A stretch of DNA of 64,000 nt from Haloferax marinisediminis (lineage in GTDB: Archaea; Halobacteriota; Halobacteria; Halobacteriales; Haloferacaceae): positions 744,001 through 808,000 of the forward strand of contig NZ_WKJP01000001.1 of the NCBI RefSeq assembly GCF_009674585.1, given 5' to 3'. Shown one piece after another: positions 12,374-20,511 of the stretch. Each line of letters starts with the position of its first letter. Position 1 is the first letter of the stretch. Below the pieces are notes generated by a model that worked only from the letters and a program-made list of their open reading frames with translations, was not told where the DNA came from and did not search any database. The position numbers were made by a program, and so were the translations under genes.

Positions 12374-12979
12374 TCAGTCGTCACCCGACCTTGCACCTGC
12401 TTCGAGGCGGTCGTACCGCGACTCGAAGCGTCCCAGACAGGACGAACAGCAGAAGTGGTAGAGAGACCCACCGATACGGGCGCTCTCGCCCTCGCTCGTG
12501 ACGGTGTTCCCACACTCGGCACACTCCAGTGCGAACCCGGTTCCGTTGACTGTTGGCGTCCACTCGGCGGATTCGACGAGGCTGACCTCGTAGTCTCTGA
12601 CCTGCGAGAGGTCGACGAGTTCGTTCAACGCTGTGCGCGTCGCGTCGCCGTCGAGTCTGGCGTGAAACGTAACCTCGCCGTCGACCGAGACGAACAGGTG
12701 TTCGACCGGGTCCGCAACACGGAGCGTGTCGCGCACCTCGTCGACGAACTCCGGACGAACCGAGAGACGGACGAGGACGGGCGTCCCCCCCGAGAGCGTC
12801 GATTGGTCGAGGTCGACCGTAAACCGGCGGATGATTCCTTCTTCGCGGAGGCGGTCAATTCGGTCGGAGACGGCCGGTGCGGAGAGTCCCACGTCGTCGG
12901 AGATATCGCTAAATGGACGACGGGCATCTTCGGCGAGGAGTTCGAGGATTTGAAGGTCGGTTTTGTCGAGGTCGCGCAT
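12374..12979 (-). CDS. Lrp/AsnC-type HTH regulator with TRASH metal domain (copper regulator)
   Basis: This 201-residue regulator has an N-terminal Lrp-type winged helix (DLQILELLAEDARRPFSDIS, residues 7-60) and a RAM-like middle domain. Its C-terminal TRASH motif has CAECG followed about 20 residues later by FCCSSC. TRASH domains bind copper in known archaeal copper regulators. It lies upstream of copA on the same strand and is divergent from copZ, so it probably controls both from the 131-bp region at 12980-13110. A metal other than copper is possible but unlikely in this context. Confidence 0.88.
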   Translation of the reverse strand: MRDLDKTDLQILELLAEDARRPFSDISDDVGLSAPAVSDRIDRLREEGIIRRFTVDLDQSTLSGGTPVLVRLSVRPEFVDEVRDTLRVADPVEHLFVSVDGEVTFHARLDGDATRTALNELVDLSQVRDYEVSLVESAEWTPTVNGTGFALECAECGNTVTSEGESARIGGSLYHFCCSSCLGRFESRYDRLEAGARSGDD

Positions 12980-13110
12980 GAGACTCGCTTAGCACTCGGA
13001 CTGCATAGGTATTTCTGGACAATTGCTTTGGATTCGAAAGCTCAGAAGCCGATTGGGCCGAACGAACGAAAGAGAAACCGACAAAGTGTGGAAGACCGTA
13101 CCGTCACACG

Positions 13111-13308
13111 ATGAGTACGACTATCACCGTCACTGGGATGACGTGCGAGCACTGTGAAGGCCGCGTCGAGGATGCCCTCGCCGGCGTTTCCGGCGTGACC
13201 GACGCCACAGCAGACCGTGAGTCCGACAGCGCCACCGTCGAAGGCGATGCTGACGTCGACACGCTCGTGGCCGCCGTCGAGGACGTCGGCTACGACGCGA
13301 GCGCCTGA
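13111..13308 (+). CDS. copZ: copper chaperone CopZ
   Basis: This 65-residue single heavy-metal-associated domain has GMTCEHC (Cys12/15) and the beta-alpha-beta-beta-alpha-beta length of the Atx1/CopZ family. It should bind Cu(I) in the cytoplasm and pass it to the N-terminal domains of CopA. It is divergent from the TRASH-domain regulator and starts with ATG after a short leader. The protein is very acidic, as expected for a halophile. Confidence 0.95.
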   Translation: MSTTITVTGMTCEHCEGRVEDALAGVSGVTDATADRESDSATVEGDADVDTLVAAVEDVGYDASA

Positions 13309-13347
13309 GTCGGCACCTCTCACCGTTCTTCTCACATTTTCACACCG

Positions 13348-13752
13348 CTAGTCGCCCTGTTCGACCAGCGGGAGCGACAACACGACTGCGTCGCCAGTGA
13401 GAACCGTCTCGGTCGTCTCGGCGACCGTCTCCACACGAACCCTGTCGTCGCCGAGGTCCTCGACGACTGTCGCGGTTACGGTGACCGTCTCGCCCGGACG
13501 GACTGGCTTCACGAACTGCAGGTCTTGAGAGAGATAGACGATTTCGCCGGGGAGGTCGGCGAGGGCAGCGCTGACAGCGCCGGCAGTGAGCATCCCGTGT
13601 GCGATACGACCGCCGAACATCGATGCTGCGGCGTGGTCTTCGTCGAGGTGGAGCGGACTCGTGTCCCCACTCACCTCGGCGAAGGCGTCGATTCTGTCTG
13701 TGGTCACGTCGAGTGTCGCCTGCGTCGTGTCACCGACGGTTGCGAGTGCCAT
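13348..13752 (-). CDS. MaoC-family (R)-specific enoyl-CoA hydratase-like protein
   Basis: This 134-residue hot-dog-fold protein has the MaoC hydratase signature: FAEVSGDTSPLHLDEDHA gives the catalytic Asp and His, followed by GGRIAHGMLTAGAVSA. Members hydrate trans-2-enoyl-CoA to (R)-3-hydroxyacyl-CoA and can feed PHA synthesis (PhaJ) or fatty-acid turnover. No PHA genes are nearby, so the pathway is not fixed. It is the downstream neighbour of an SRPBCC-like gene on the same strand, 45 bp away. Confidence 0.9.
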   Translation of the reverse strand: MALATVGDTTQATLDVTTDRIDAFAEVSGDTSPLHLDEDHAAASMFGGRIAHGMLTAGAVSAALADLPGEIVYLSQDLQFVKPVRPGETVTVTATVVEDLGDDRVRVETVAETTETVLTGDAVVLSLPLVEQGD

Positions 13753-13797
13753 ACAAGCGAGTCGGAACGACTGCTCTTCTACACTCGGGTAGCTGCG

Positions 13798-14433
13798 TCA
13801 CTGAATCGGAATCCGATACTGCTCTGCTTCGTTCTTGATGTGCGCGAGCGCTTGTTGCATCAAGACCCCGGCGAACGGGCCGATGAGAGACCAGTACAGC
13901 CGGAAGCGGCGTCGTGCCTCCGGGTCGGTCGTCGCGGTCCGCGCCTCGTACGAGAGGAGCGTCCGGTCGGTTCCGTAGGGCCGAACCGAGAAGCCGATAG
14001 CGAGTTTCGCGTATCCCGGTCGGTCGAACGAGACGAACTCGTCTGGGTCGATGTCGACCCACTCGATGTTCGGCTTCCAGAACTTCCCGACGGCCCCGAT
14101 GACGAACTCCTCGGCCCCGCGGTCACCGAGGACGACGTACCCAGTCGAATCGACGAGGTCGTCGAGCGAGACTGATGTCGGCATCCCGCTCCATCGTTCA
14201 CCCTGCATGCGGGCGCGGAGGCGGTCGGGAAGTGCGCGAAGTTCGTTGAGAACGCGGACTGCAGTTCCCATCTGCATGAAGTCGATGTCCAGGACGGCAC
14301 GGTACGTCTCCGCCGGTGACGCGTCGACGACGACGTGACGAATCTGCGTGACGTCGAACGTCGGGAGGACGTCGTCGATGCGCATCGACTGTTCGAATTC
14401 GGTCGCTTCACTGCGATTTGTTCTCTCACTCAC
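13798..14433 (-). CDS. SRPBCC-like protein of unknown function
   Basis: This 211-residue soluble protein has a central pattern (VVDASPAETYRAVLDIDF, then the strand-rich EWVDIDPDEFVSFDRPGYAKLAIGFSVRP and a C-terminal amphipathic helix) that resembles the START/SRPBCC lipid- or ligand-binding fold. There are no catalytic residues to cite. It is followed on the same strand by the MaoC hydratase, so a joint role in lipid or acyl-CoA chemistry is possible but only inferred. It starts with ATG at 14433. Confidence 0.7.
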   Translation of the reverse strand: MSERTNRSEATEFEQSMRIDDVLPTFDVTQIRHVVVDASPAETYRAVLDIDFMQMGTAVRVLNELRALPDRLRARMQGERWSGMPTSVSLDDLVDSTGYVVLGDRGAEEFVIGAVGKFWKPNIEWVDIDPDEFVSFDRPGYAKLAIGFSVRPYGTDRTLLSYEARTATTDPEARRRFRLYWSLIGPFAGVLMQQALAHIKNEAEQYRIPIQ

Positions 14434-14638
14434 GGTATCCCACCTGTGAGAACTACGTGCGCACGTGAGATATACGAGACTGAACGTCTCTCGATTCCTG
14501 ACGGTCGCGTTCGTCTGGTCGTTGTGTTCTACTCGTCTGGTCGTCGATTTTTGCTCGCTTCCTCGCTCACCTTCTCTCCTCCCGTCTTTTGCTCCACCCG
14601 GTCTTCAGGTACAAGAGGCTCGGCGCCTAAGGCCGACT

Positions 14639-14995
14639 GTGTCCACTCCGAGCGACGACGATTTCCAGACGCCACCACCGACCGAACCGATAGACGACAC
14701 CCCGACAGTCTCCTGTTCTCGCTGCGGGAACGAGTGGGACCTCGCGTACGAACTCGACGAGTTACAACTCGGAAACCAGTCGGTCGAACAGTTCGCTCTC
14801 GACCACCACCGCCACACCGGCCACTTCCCAGACGGCGTCACGCCGTGGGTCGTGAGTTGTCGCCAGTGTCCCGACGGAGAACAGTTCTTATCGGACGGGC
14901 CTGCTCGTCGGTGGGCGCGAACGCATGCCAGACACACCCGACACGACGTGGCTATCGAACACGTCGACGAGCAACATATCGTTAGCCACGAGTAA
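14639..14995 (+). CDS. small zinc-finger-like protein
   Basis: This protein is about 118 residues from the GTG at 14639. The upstream in-frame segment is hydrophobic and Pro/Ser-rich and looks like promoter read-through. The protein has a CSRC pair near residue 23, a CRQC pair near residue 79 and several His residues (DHHRHTGH, HARHTRH), enough for one or two zinc sites. Similar small haloarchaeal CxxC proteins mostly lack known functions. The gene stands alone on the plus strand. Confidence 0.65.
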   Translation: MSTPSDDDFQTPPPTEPIDDTPTVSCSRCGNEWDLAYELDELQLGNQSVEQFALDHHRHTGHFPDGVTPWVVSCRQCPDGEQFLSDGPARRWARTHARHTRHDVAIEHVDEQHIVSHE

Positions 14996-15089
14996 CCCAC
15001 GGAAACTTGCCTCGTCACGCCGAGTGTGACCTCCAGCGTTCGGCGTTGCCGCGCAGCTATTTGCCCGCTGACAGCATAGTAGCTAGTTG

Positions 15090-16220
15090 ATGACGACTGT
15101 CGTTCCACAGGCGAGACGATGGTGGTGGGGGTTCGGCCTCGTTCTCGGTGTCGTCGTCCTGTACGTCGGGTGGCCGTTCATCGGAACGCTCTCGTTTGCA
15201 CTCTTTCTGTACTACTTCGCGCGACCCATCTCGACGTGGGCAGAACGGTACGTCCGGCGGAGCGTCGCGACGGCGATAACTATCGTCCTCGTGTTACTCC
15301 CCTTCGTCGTCGTGCTTCTCGTGTTTGCGCTCACGGTGTTGCGACAGCTATCGAGACTCACCGGCGAGGACGTCGCCTTCTTGACGCAATTTATCGAACC
15401 GTACATCGACCTCGCAGCAGTCCCACTCACGCCACAGGATGTCGTCGAATCGCTCTCGAACGGCGACTTCTCGGCTACTGTCACGGGGTACTGGTCGCTC
15501 GCCTCTGACGTGTTCTCGCTGACGGCGACGGTGTTCATCCACTTGACCGTCGTCCTCGTCGTCGTCTCCCTGTTGCTCAAGTACGACCAGTCGATTGCTG
15601 CGTGGGTTCGCTCGAACGTCGCCGACCCGGACTCGACGCGCTACGTCTTCGTCACCGCAGTCGACCGAGAACTCCAGCACGTCTACTTCGGACAGATGCT
15701 CACGATTTTCGTGGTGATGCTCCTCTCGTGGCTTCTCTACTCGGTTTTGAACCTCGTGAGCCCAGCAGGGGTATCCATTCCATTTCCGTTGTTGCTCGGC
15801 CTCGTGACCGGGGTGGCAACGTTCATCCCCGTTATCGGCCGTGCGTTGGTGTACGTGCCGCTCTCGGTGTATCTCGCCGTCCAAGCGCTCCTCGTCAACC
15901 CTGTCTCACTGTGGTTCTCGGTGGCCGTCCTCGCCGCTGGACTGTTCGGACTCGACCCTGTCGTCAGGTACGTCGTCCGGCCCAATCTGACTGGCAGAAT
16001 GTTCGGTGCGGGCGTGATGCTGCTCGCGTATCTGATGGGTGCGGTCGTGTTCGGGTGGTACGGGGTGTTTCTCGCGCCGTTCCTCCTCGTCGTCGTACTC
16101 ACGTTCGTGACCACGGTGTTCCCGTCGCTCATCGGACGTGACCCGACGCTGTCTCCACGAGTAGAAGTTACCGACCCCGGACCCGAACCCGAACCCGGAC
16201 CCGACCCAAGTGAGCGATGA
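15090..16220 (+). CDS. AI-2E/PerM-family membrane permease
   Basis: This protein of about 376 residues has about eight TM helices, arranged as two early helices, a soluble segment (residues 60-140) and a hydrophobic C-terminal half with GRALVYVPLSVYLAVQALL and the family's conserved Gly-rich helices. The family exports small solutes or autoinducer-like molecules in bacteria; some haloarchaeal members act as Na+/H+ antiporters. The C-terminus ends in a PEPEPGPDP proline-acid repeat. The ATG at 15090 is preferred over the TTG one codon earlier. It ends 1 bp from the convergent GNAT gene. Confidence 0.85.
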   Translation: MTTVVPQARRWWWGFGLVLGVVVLYVGWPFIGTLSFALFLYYFARPISTWAERYVRRSVATAITIVLVLLPFVVVLLVFALTVLRQLSRLTGEDVAFLTQFIEPYIDLAAVPLTPQDVVESLSNGDFSATVTGYWSLASDVFSLTATVFIHLTVVLVVVSLLLKYDQSIAAWVRSNVADPDSTRYVFVTAVDRELQHVYFGQMLTIFVVMLLSWLLYSVLNLVSPAGVSIPFPLLLGLVTGVATFIPVIGRALVYVPLSVYLAVQALLVNPVSLWFSVAVLAAGLFGLDPVVRYVVRPNLTGRMFGAGVMLLAYLMGAVVFGWYGVFLAPFLLVVVLTFVTTVFPSLIGRDPTLSPRVEVTDPGPEPEPGPDPSER

Positions 16221-16221
16221 G

Positions 16222-16848
16222 TTAGGTTCCGATGCCTCTCACACCGGGGCGTTCGCCTGGGTCGGGTGTCGTACGAGTGTTCACGAGAACCGACTGGTCG
16301 AGCGGCAACCGCATCTTGGTATCCGTACTCTCCGAGTCCACGACCTCGAACCCGAGGCCGAGATAGACGTGAATCGCTCGGCGATTCTCTTGGGCGACGT
16401 GAAGCAGCAACGCATCGTGCCCTGCGGCCGCGGCGTCGGCGATGACGTGTCGACAGAGCTCGGAGCCAATTCCTCGATTGTGACTGTCTTGGTGGACGAA
16501 GACGGCCAGTTCGGGTTCGGGACCCTCCCGCGGGACGTACGTGATGTGGCCGACGATACGGTCTCCGTCGACGGCGACGAAGTTGCGTCCGTGGTCGACG
16601 AGGCCTGTGAGCCAGTCGGCGATGTAGACGTCACCAACCGGCGGGAGTCCCATCGAGCGGTGTTCACGCGCGTAGTCGCGGTACATCTCGTTGAGGGCGT
16701 CCCAGTCGTCCGATTCGTACGGGCGGATGATGAGGCCCTCACCGAATTTGTCGACGAAGCGTGGACAACGTGGCGGACAGTACGGGGTCCCAGTGCAGTT
16801 GCTCGGGTCCCAGAAGGTTCCGTCCCCGTCACCTGCAGTGACGTCCAT
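16222..16848 (-). CDS. GNAT-family N-acetyltransferase
   Basis: This 208-residue protein has the acetyl-CoA-binding motif A ELAVFVHQDSHNRGIGSELC (R/QxxGxG/A type) followed by the beta-6/alpha-4 region ENRRAIHVYLGLGFEVV. The N-terminus has a small Cys-rich stretch (NCTGTPYCPPRC) that could bind metal and is not part of the usual GNAT fold. The acceptor substrate is unknown. It is convergent with the PerM gene and divergent from the flippase gene. Confidence 0.88.
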   Translation of the reverse strand: MDVTAGDGDGTFWDPSNCTGTPYCPPRCPRFVDKFGEGLIIRPYESDDWDALNEMYRDYAREHRSMGLPPVGDVYIADWLTGLVDHGRNFVAVDGDRIVGHITYVPREGPEPELAVFVHQDSHNRGIGSELCRHVIADAAAAGHDALLLHVAQENRRAIHVYLGLGFEVVDSESTDTKMRLPLDQSVLVNTRTTPDPGERPGVRGIGT

Positions 16849-16938
16849 GGAGAGAGATACGCGTGCTGTCCTCTTGACACTGTGCGACCATTCTCGAAAG
16901 TTGGTGTGTCCGTCTGTCGTCGGCCATTCGCGGAACTT

Positions 16939-18507
16939 ATGTTCGCGCTCGCTCGCGGTGTGTTCGTGCCTCCCGATTCGGCCGACTCACCGCCCGACCC
17001 CGAGGCGGTGGACCGGCGACTCGAAGACGCGTTAGAACGCGTCGCTCACGGGGCCGTCGTCTCGGTCCCCTCCATCGTCTTCGAACGTGGCTTACGACTC
17101 GTGTTCACGGCGGTCTTGACCAACAGTTTCGCCGCGAGCACGTACGGTCTGTTCGCCTTAGCGCGGCGACTGCAACGCTATCTCGCACGCGTCACGCTCG
17201 GATTCCGAAACGGACTGAGTCGATTCCTCCCAACGACCGACCTCGACGCCGACCGCGACGTCATCGCCACGTTCGCCAGTCTCCTGCTCCTCGCCGTCGC
17301 GACGCTCTTCGGCGGTGCGCTGTACCTCGCGACACCTGCCATAGCCGCAGTGGCAGACGAAGGCCCGCTGTTCGAACAACTGCTCCGGGTGTTCGCCCTC
17401 GGCCTCCCGGCGAGTGTCTGGTTGTTCACCGTCACCGAGATGCTTCGCGCGTTCGAAGAGGTCGGCCCGCTGAATCTGACGCTTCGACTCGGGTTTCCAC
17501 TCGCACAACTCGCCGTCGGTCTCGCCGGTGCGTTCGTGTTTCGAGACATGGTGCTCGTCGCCGCCGGCGTGTGGGTCGCGATGGGACTCGTCGGCGTCGT
17601 CGCTATCTGGTGGTTAGGGCGGTCACGGGGGCTTCGTCCGCGACTCCGGACGCCGAACACCGCACGACTCTGTCGTCGCTACGTCGACTTCTCGACGCCG
17701 TTGTTCTTCGGTGGTATCGCTATCACGACCCAACGCCTCGGGTTCTACCCACTCATCGCGGTCTACCTCTCGGGGACTGCCAGTGGCGTGTTCGCCGTCG
17801 GCGTCCTCGTCGGCGAGTTGGTCCGACTCCCCCTCTTGGGTATCAATCAGTTCATCCCGCCGGTCGCCGCGGCACTCTACGAAGAGGGCCACCACACTGC
17901 GCTCCGTCGACTGTACCACGTGACGAGTCGCCTCGTCCTCGTCGGTGCCACCGGACTCGCAGTTCCGGTCATCGTCTACCGGCAGTCGATCATGGCTATC
18001 TTCGGACCGACGTTCGTGACCTACGCTCCGTTGCTCCCGGGTTTCATCCTCGCACAGTACGTCGCGTCTGCTGCCGGGAGCGTCGGTATCTTGCTGACGA
18101 TGACGGACAACCAGCGTGCACTGCTCGTGGTCAATACGGCGATTACGGTCGTCCTCGCACTCGTCGCGATTCCGCTCACTGCCACGTTCGGACTTCCGGG
18201 ACTCGTCGCCAGTTACCTCCTCATGTTGACGCTGAACAACGGATTCGAAGTGCTGGTGCTGTACTACCTCGAAGGATTACAACCGGTGACGCGGGCGCAC
18301 GCGAAACCGCTCGTCGCGGCGATTCCACTGGCAGTCGTCGCGCTCGGCGTCAAACTGGTGCTCACAGGATACGTGGCTGTCGTCGTCGGAACCGTCACTG
18401 GCCTCGTCGCATACGCGGCCGTGATTCGGCTACTGGGGACGACGCCCGTCGAGCGACGGTTGGTCGGCTCTCTCGTCAGTCGCTATCGGACCGCTGTCGG
18501 GCGATAA
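16939..18507 (+). CDS. lipid-linked oligosaccharide flippase (MATE/MOP superfamily)
   Basis: This protein of about 522 residues with about 14 TM helices belongs to the polysaccharide-biosynthesis (RfbX/Wzx-like) group. Characteristic segments are NSFAASTYGLFALARRLQRY, the central cytoplasmic loop with basic residues and YGPTFVTYAPLLPGFILAQY-like helices. It likely moves dolichol-linked glycans across the membrane for S-layer glycosylation or surface polysaccharide. No glycosyltransferase genes are adjacent. The start is ATG 16939; the longer reading frame upstream is antisense to the GNAT gene. Confidence 0.85.
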   Translation: MFALARGVFVPPDSADSPPDPEAVDRRLEDALERVAHGAVVSVPSIVFERGLRLVFTAVLTNSFAASTYGLFALARRLQRYLARVTLGFRNGLSRFLPTTDLDADRDVIATFASLLLLAVATLFGGALYLATPAIAAVADEGPLFEQLLRVFALGLPASVWLFTVTEMLRAFEEVGPLNLTLRLGFPLAQLAVGLAGAFVFRDMVLVAAGVWVAMGLVGVVAIWWLGRSRGLRPRLRTPNTARLCRRYVDFSTPLFFGGIAITTQRLGFYPLIAVYLSGTASGVFAVGVLVGELVRLPLLGINQFIPPVAAALYEEGHHTALRRLYHVTSRLVLVGATGLAVPVIVYRQSIMAIFGPTFVTYAPLLPGFILAQYVASAAGSVGILLTMTDNQRALLVVNTAITVVLALVAIPLTATFGLPGLVASYLLMLTLNNGFEVLVLYYLEGLQPVTRAHAKPLVAAIPLAVVALGVKLVLTGYVAVVVGTVTGLVAYAAVIRLLGTTPVERRLVGSLVSRYRTAVGR

Positions 18508-18585
18508 CGTTCTTTTCGAGGTTCAGAGGCCCTCATTTTGACTACCGCCGATTCCCAGTTCCATGGATTCGAAAATCGGTCTGGA

Positions 18586-18626
18586 TTTATAACCCTCTCC
18601 GGTGCCACGTCTCACATGTGAGGTGA
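18586..18626 (+). promoter_or_regulatory. DoxX promoter with palindrome and SD
   Basis: A TATA box TTTATAA (18586-18592) lies about 25 bp before a perfect 12-bp palindrome CTCACATGTGAG (18611-18622) that would cover the start of transcription. GAGGTGA (18620-18626) overlaps its end and fits a Shine-Dalgarno sequence 7 bp before the ATG. An operator overlapping both the start site and the SD is a reasonable inference. Confidence 0.5.
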
Positions 18627-18632
18627 AGGACG

Positions 18633-19169
18633 ATGGCTGCAACCGGACAAGTCGAGATGCTGGGGAACCGCTTGGACTTCGACTACGCCGAAGGAGCAAC
18701 CGGCTACGTGATGGTGCTCACCCGGCTCATCACGGGCTACTGGTTCCTCCACGCGGGGGTCGGAAAATACCTCGCTGCTGAGCCGTTCAACGCGGCTGGA
18801 TGGCTCGTGAACGCCACTGGAGGTGCGCCGGCGCCGGTGCACGCCTTCCTGGTCTGGGCGGGCCAGACGCCGTGGATGCTGGAGTTCACGAACTTCATGA
18901 TTCCGCTGGCCGAGACGCTCATCGGCTTCGGCCTCCTCGTCGGGGCCGCCGTCCGCCTCGCCGCCTTCGGAGGAGCGTTCCTCATGACGTTCTTCTACCT
19001 CGGCAACGCGGCGTGGGGCCACGGACTGGTCAACGGTGACCTGTTCGGTCTCATGATGTTCGTCATCGTCGGGACGCTCGCCACGGGCCGTATCCTCGGC
19101 CTCGACGCGTACCTCGAACAGACCGAACTCGTCAAGCAACATCCCAAACTGAAATACCTCCTCGGCTGA
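18633..19169 (+). CDS. DoxX-family membrane protein
   Basis: This 178-residue protein with four TM helices matches the DoxX/TQO-small-subunit family: LTRLITGYWFLHAGVGKYL, then PLAETLIGFGLLVGAAVRLAAFGGAFLM and a C-terminal NGDLFGLMMFVIVGTLATGR helix. Relatives form part of thiosulfate:quinone oxidoreductase or membrane redox complexes; many are simply of unknown role. The leader carries an SD, unusual among its mostly leaderless neighbours. Confidence 0.88.
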   Translation: MAATGQVEMLGNRLDFDYAEGATGYVMVLTRLITGYWFLHAGVGKYLAAEPFNAAGWLVNATGGAPAPVHAFLVWAGQTPWMLEFTNFMIPLAETLIGFGLLVGAAVRLAAFGGAFLMTFFYLGNAAWGHGLVNGDLFGLMMFVIVGTLATGRILGLDAYLEQTELVKQHPKLKYLLG

Positions 19170-19258
19170 GGAGGCCACGCTTTCCGCAACCGTTGGTCGC
19201 TCGCTAACTCGTCTTTTTCGACACCCTTCGTGGTCGTGGCTCCACTTCAGCAACACGT

Positions 19259-19309
19259 TTTAGGGTTGCCTAAATTTCGAAAGTGGTTTATTGGATTAGG
19301 CATGCCTAA
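19259..19309 (+). promoter_or_regulatory. twin DtxR-like operators at iron-uptake operon
   Basis: Two palindromes of the same 6-4-6 form lie just before the operon: TTTAGG-GTTG-CCTAAA (19259-19274) and ATTAGG-CATG-CCTAAA (19295-19310). The second contains the perfect TTAGGCATGCCTAA. A TATA-like TTTATTGG (about 19287-19294) lies between them. TTAGGnnnnCCTAA-type sites are bound by iron-dependent DtxR-family repressors in haloarchaea, so iron repression is the expected control. Confidence 0.75.
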
Positions 19310-19314
19310 AACTC

Positions 19315-20508
19315 ATGAGCAAAGACGGACGCAGTTCGGACAAGTCGACGCGGCGGTCGGTTCTCAAGGGTGCTGGTGCAATCGCTGCCGGTGGATTACT
19401 CGCCGGGTGTACCGGGCAGAGTGGCGCTGAGTCGACGGAGGCGGCGACCACCACCCAGACCGAATCGGAGACGACGACCGCATCCAACACTGCGACCGAG
19501 TCTGCCGAAGACGATGGCTCGTACAGCGTCTCGATAGAGCCTGTCGGTGCTGTCGAGTTCGATTCTGCTCCCGAGTCGTGGGTCGCCAACAATGGCAGTT
19601 GGGCGGACATGGGCGTCGCGCTCGGGCTCGAACCGCCGAAGGGCGTCTGGCTCACCAGTCGGTACCACACCCAGTATTACGACGATATCCCCGGACTATC
19701 GGTCGACAAGAGCGACATGGTCTCGCTCTACCAAGACGGCGTCAGCAAGGAGTTGTTCTACGAACTCGACGCCGACGTGCACGTCATGGACCCGAACTTC
19801 CTGATGAACCGCTTCAAGGGATGGGAACAGGCCGACGTCGACGAAGTCGACGAGAACATCGGACCGATATTCGGGAACTGCATCTACGCCCAGCACTACC
19901 CGTGGCACGAGGACTACCGCTACTACACGCTCTACGAGGGATTCGAGAAACTCGCGCAGGTCTTCCAGCGCACCGAGCGCTACGAGGCGTTCGTCGGTCT
20001 CCACGAGGAGTTCCAATCGAACCTCCAGTCGGTCGTTCCTGCGGAAGGTGACCGCCCCGAGGCGGCCGTCCTCTGGGGCGTCGGCGACGAACCTGAGAAG
20101 TTCTACCCCTACATCATCGGTGGCGGAACCGGGTTCAAGCACTTCCGTGACCTCGGCGTGAAAGACGCGCTCGCCGACTCCGACGTGAAGGACTTCCACG
20201 GCAGTCGTGCGGCTATCGACATGGAGACGCTCCTCGAAGTCGACCCCGAAGTCCTCATGCTCCGTGGCTACGAGGCGAAGTCCCGCGAGGAGTTCGAGAG
20301 CACCGTCGTCGACTTTCTCCAGAACGACGACACTGCGAGCGCACTCACTGCGGTCCAGAACGGCGACGTGTACCGTGCTGGCGGCCTCTATCAGGGACCA
20401 ATCACGAACTTCGTGCTCACCCAACGGACTGCCGAGGAACTCTACGGCGTCGAGGAGCAACTCTACGACCCAGAACGTGTTGCCGACATCGTCGCTGGTG
20501 ACATCTGA
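19315..20508 (+). CDS. iron/siderophore ABC transporter substrate-binding lipoprotein
   Basis: This 397-residue surface lipoprotein has a twin-arginine motif (Arg13-Arg14 in STRRSVLKGAG) and the lipobox LAGC with Cys32, followed by a Ser/Thr/Glu linker. The rest fits the FepB/BtuF-type binding fold, ending with LTAVQNGDVYRAGGLYQGP and other family-typical segments. It should capture a ferric siderophore or heme-like ligand outside the cell for the permease and ATPase encoded downstream. It is the first gene of a four-gene operon behind two DtxR-like palindromes. Confidence 0.9.
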   Translation: MSKDGRSSDKSTRRSVLKGAGAIAAGGLLAGCTGQSGAESTEAATTTQTESETTTASNTATESAEDDGSYSVSIEPVGAVEFDSAPESWVANNGSWADMGVALGLEPPKGVWLTSRYHTQYYDDIPGLSVDKSDMVSLYQDGVSKELFYELDADVHVMDPNFLMNRFKGWEQADVDEVDENIGPIFGNCIYAQHYPWHEDYRYYTLYEGFEKLAQVFQRTERYEAFVGLHEEFQSNLQSVVPAEGDRPEAAVLWGVGDEPEKFYPYIIGGGTGFKHFRDLGVKDALADSDVKDFHGSRAAIDMETLLEVDPEVLMLRGYEAKSREEFESTVVDFLQNDDTASALTAVQNGDVYRAGGLYQGPITNFVLTQRTAEELYGVEEQLYDPERVADIVAGDI

Positions 20509-20511
20509 GCG

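Noticed and set aside
16210-16938. N-terminal extension of the flippase frame
   Set aside because: It runs antisense to the GNAT gene, and the predicted membrane protein starts naturally at ATG 16939.
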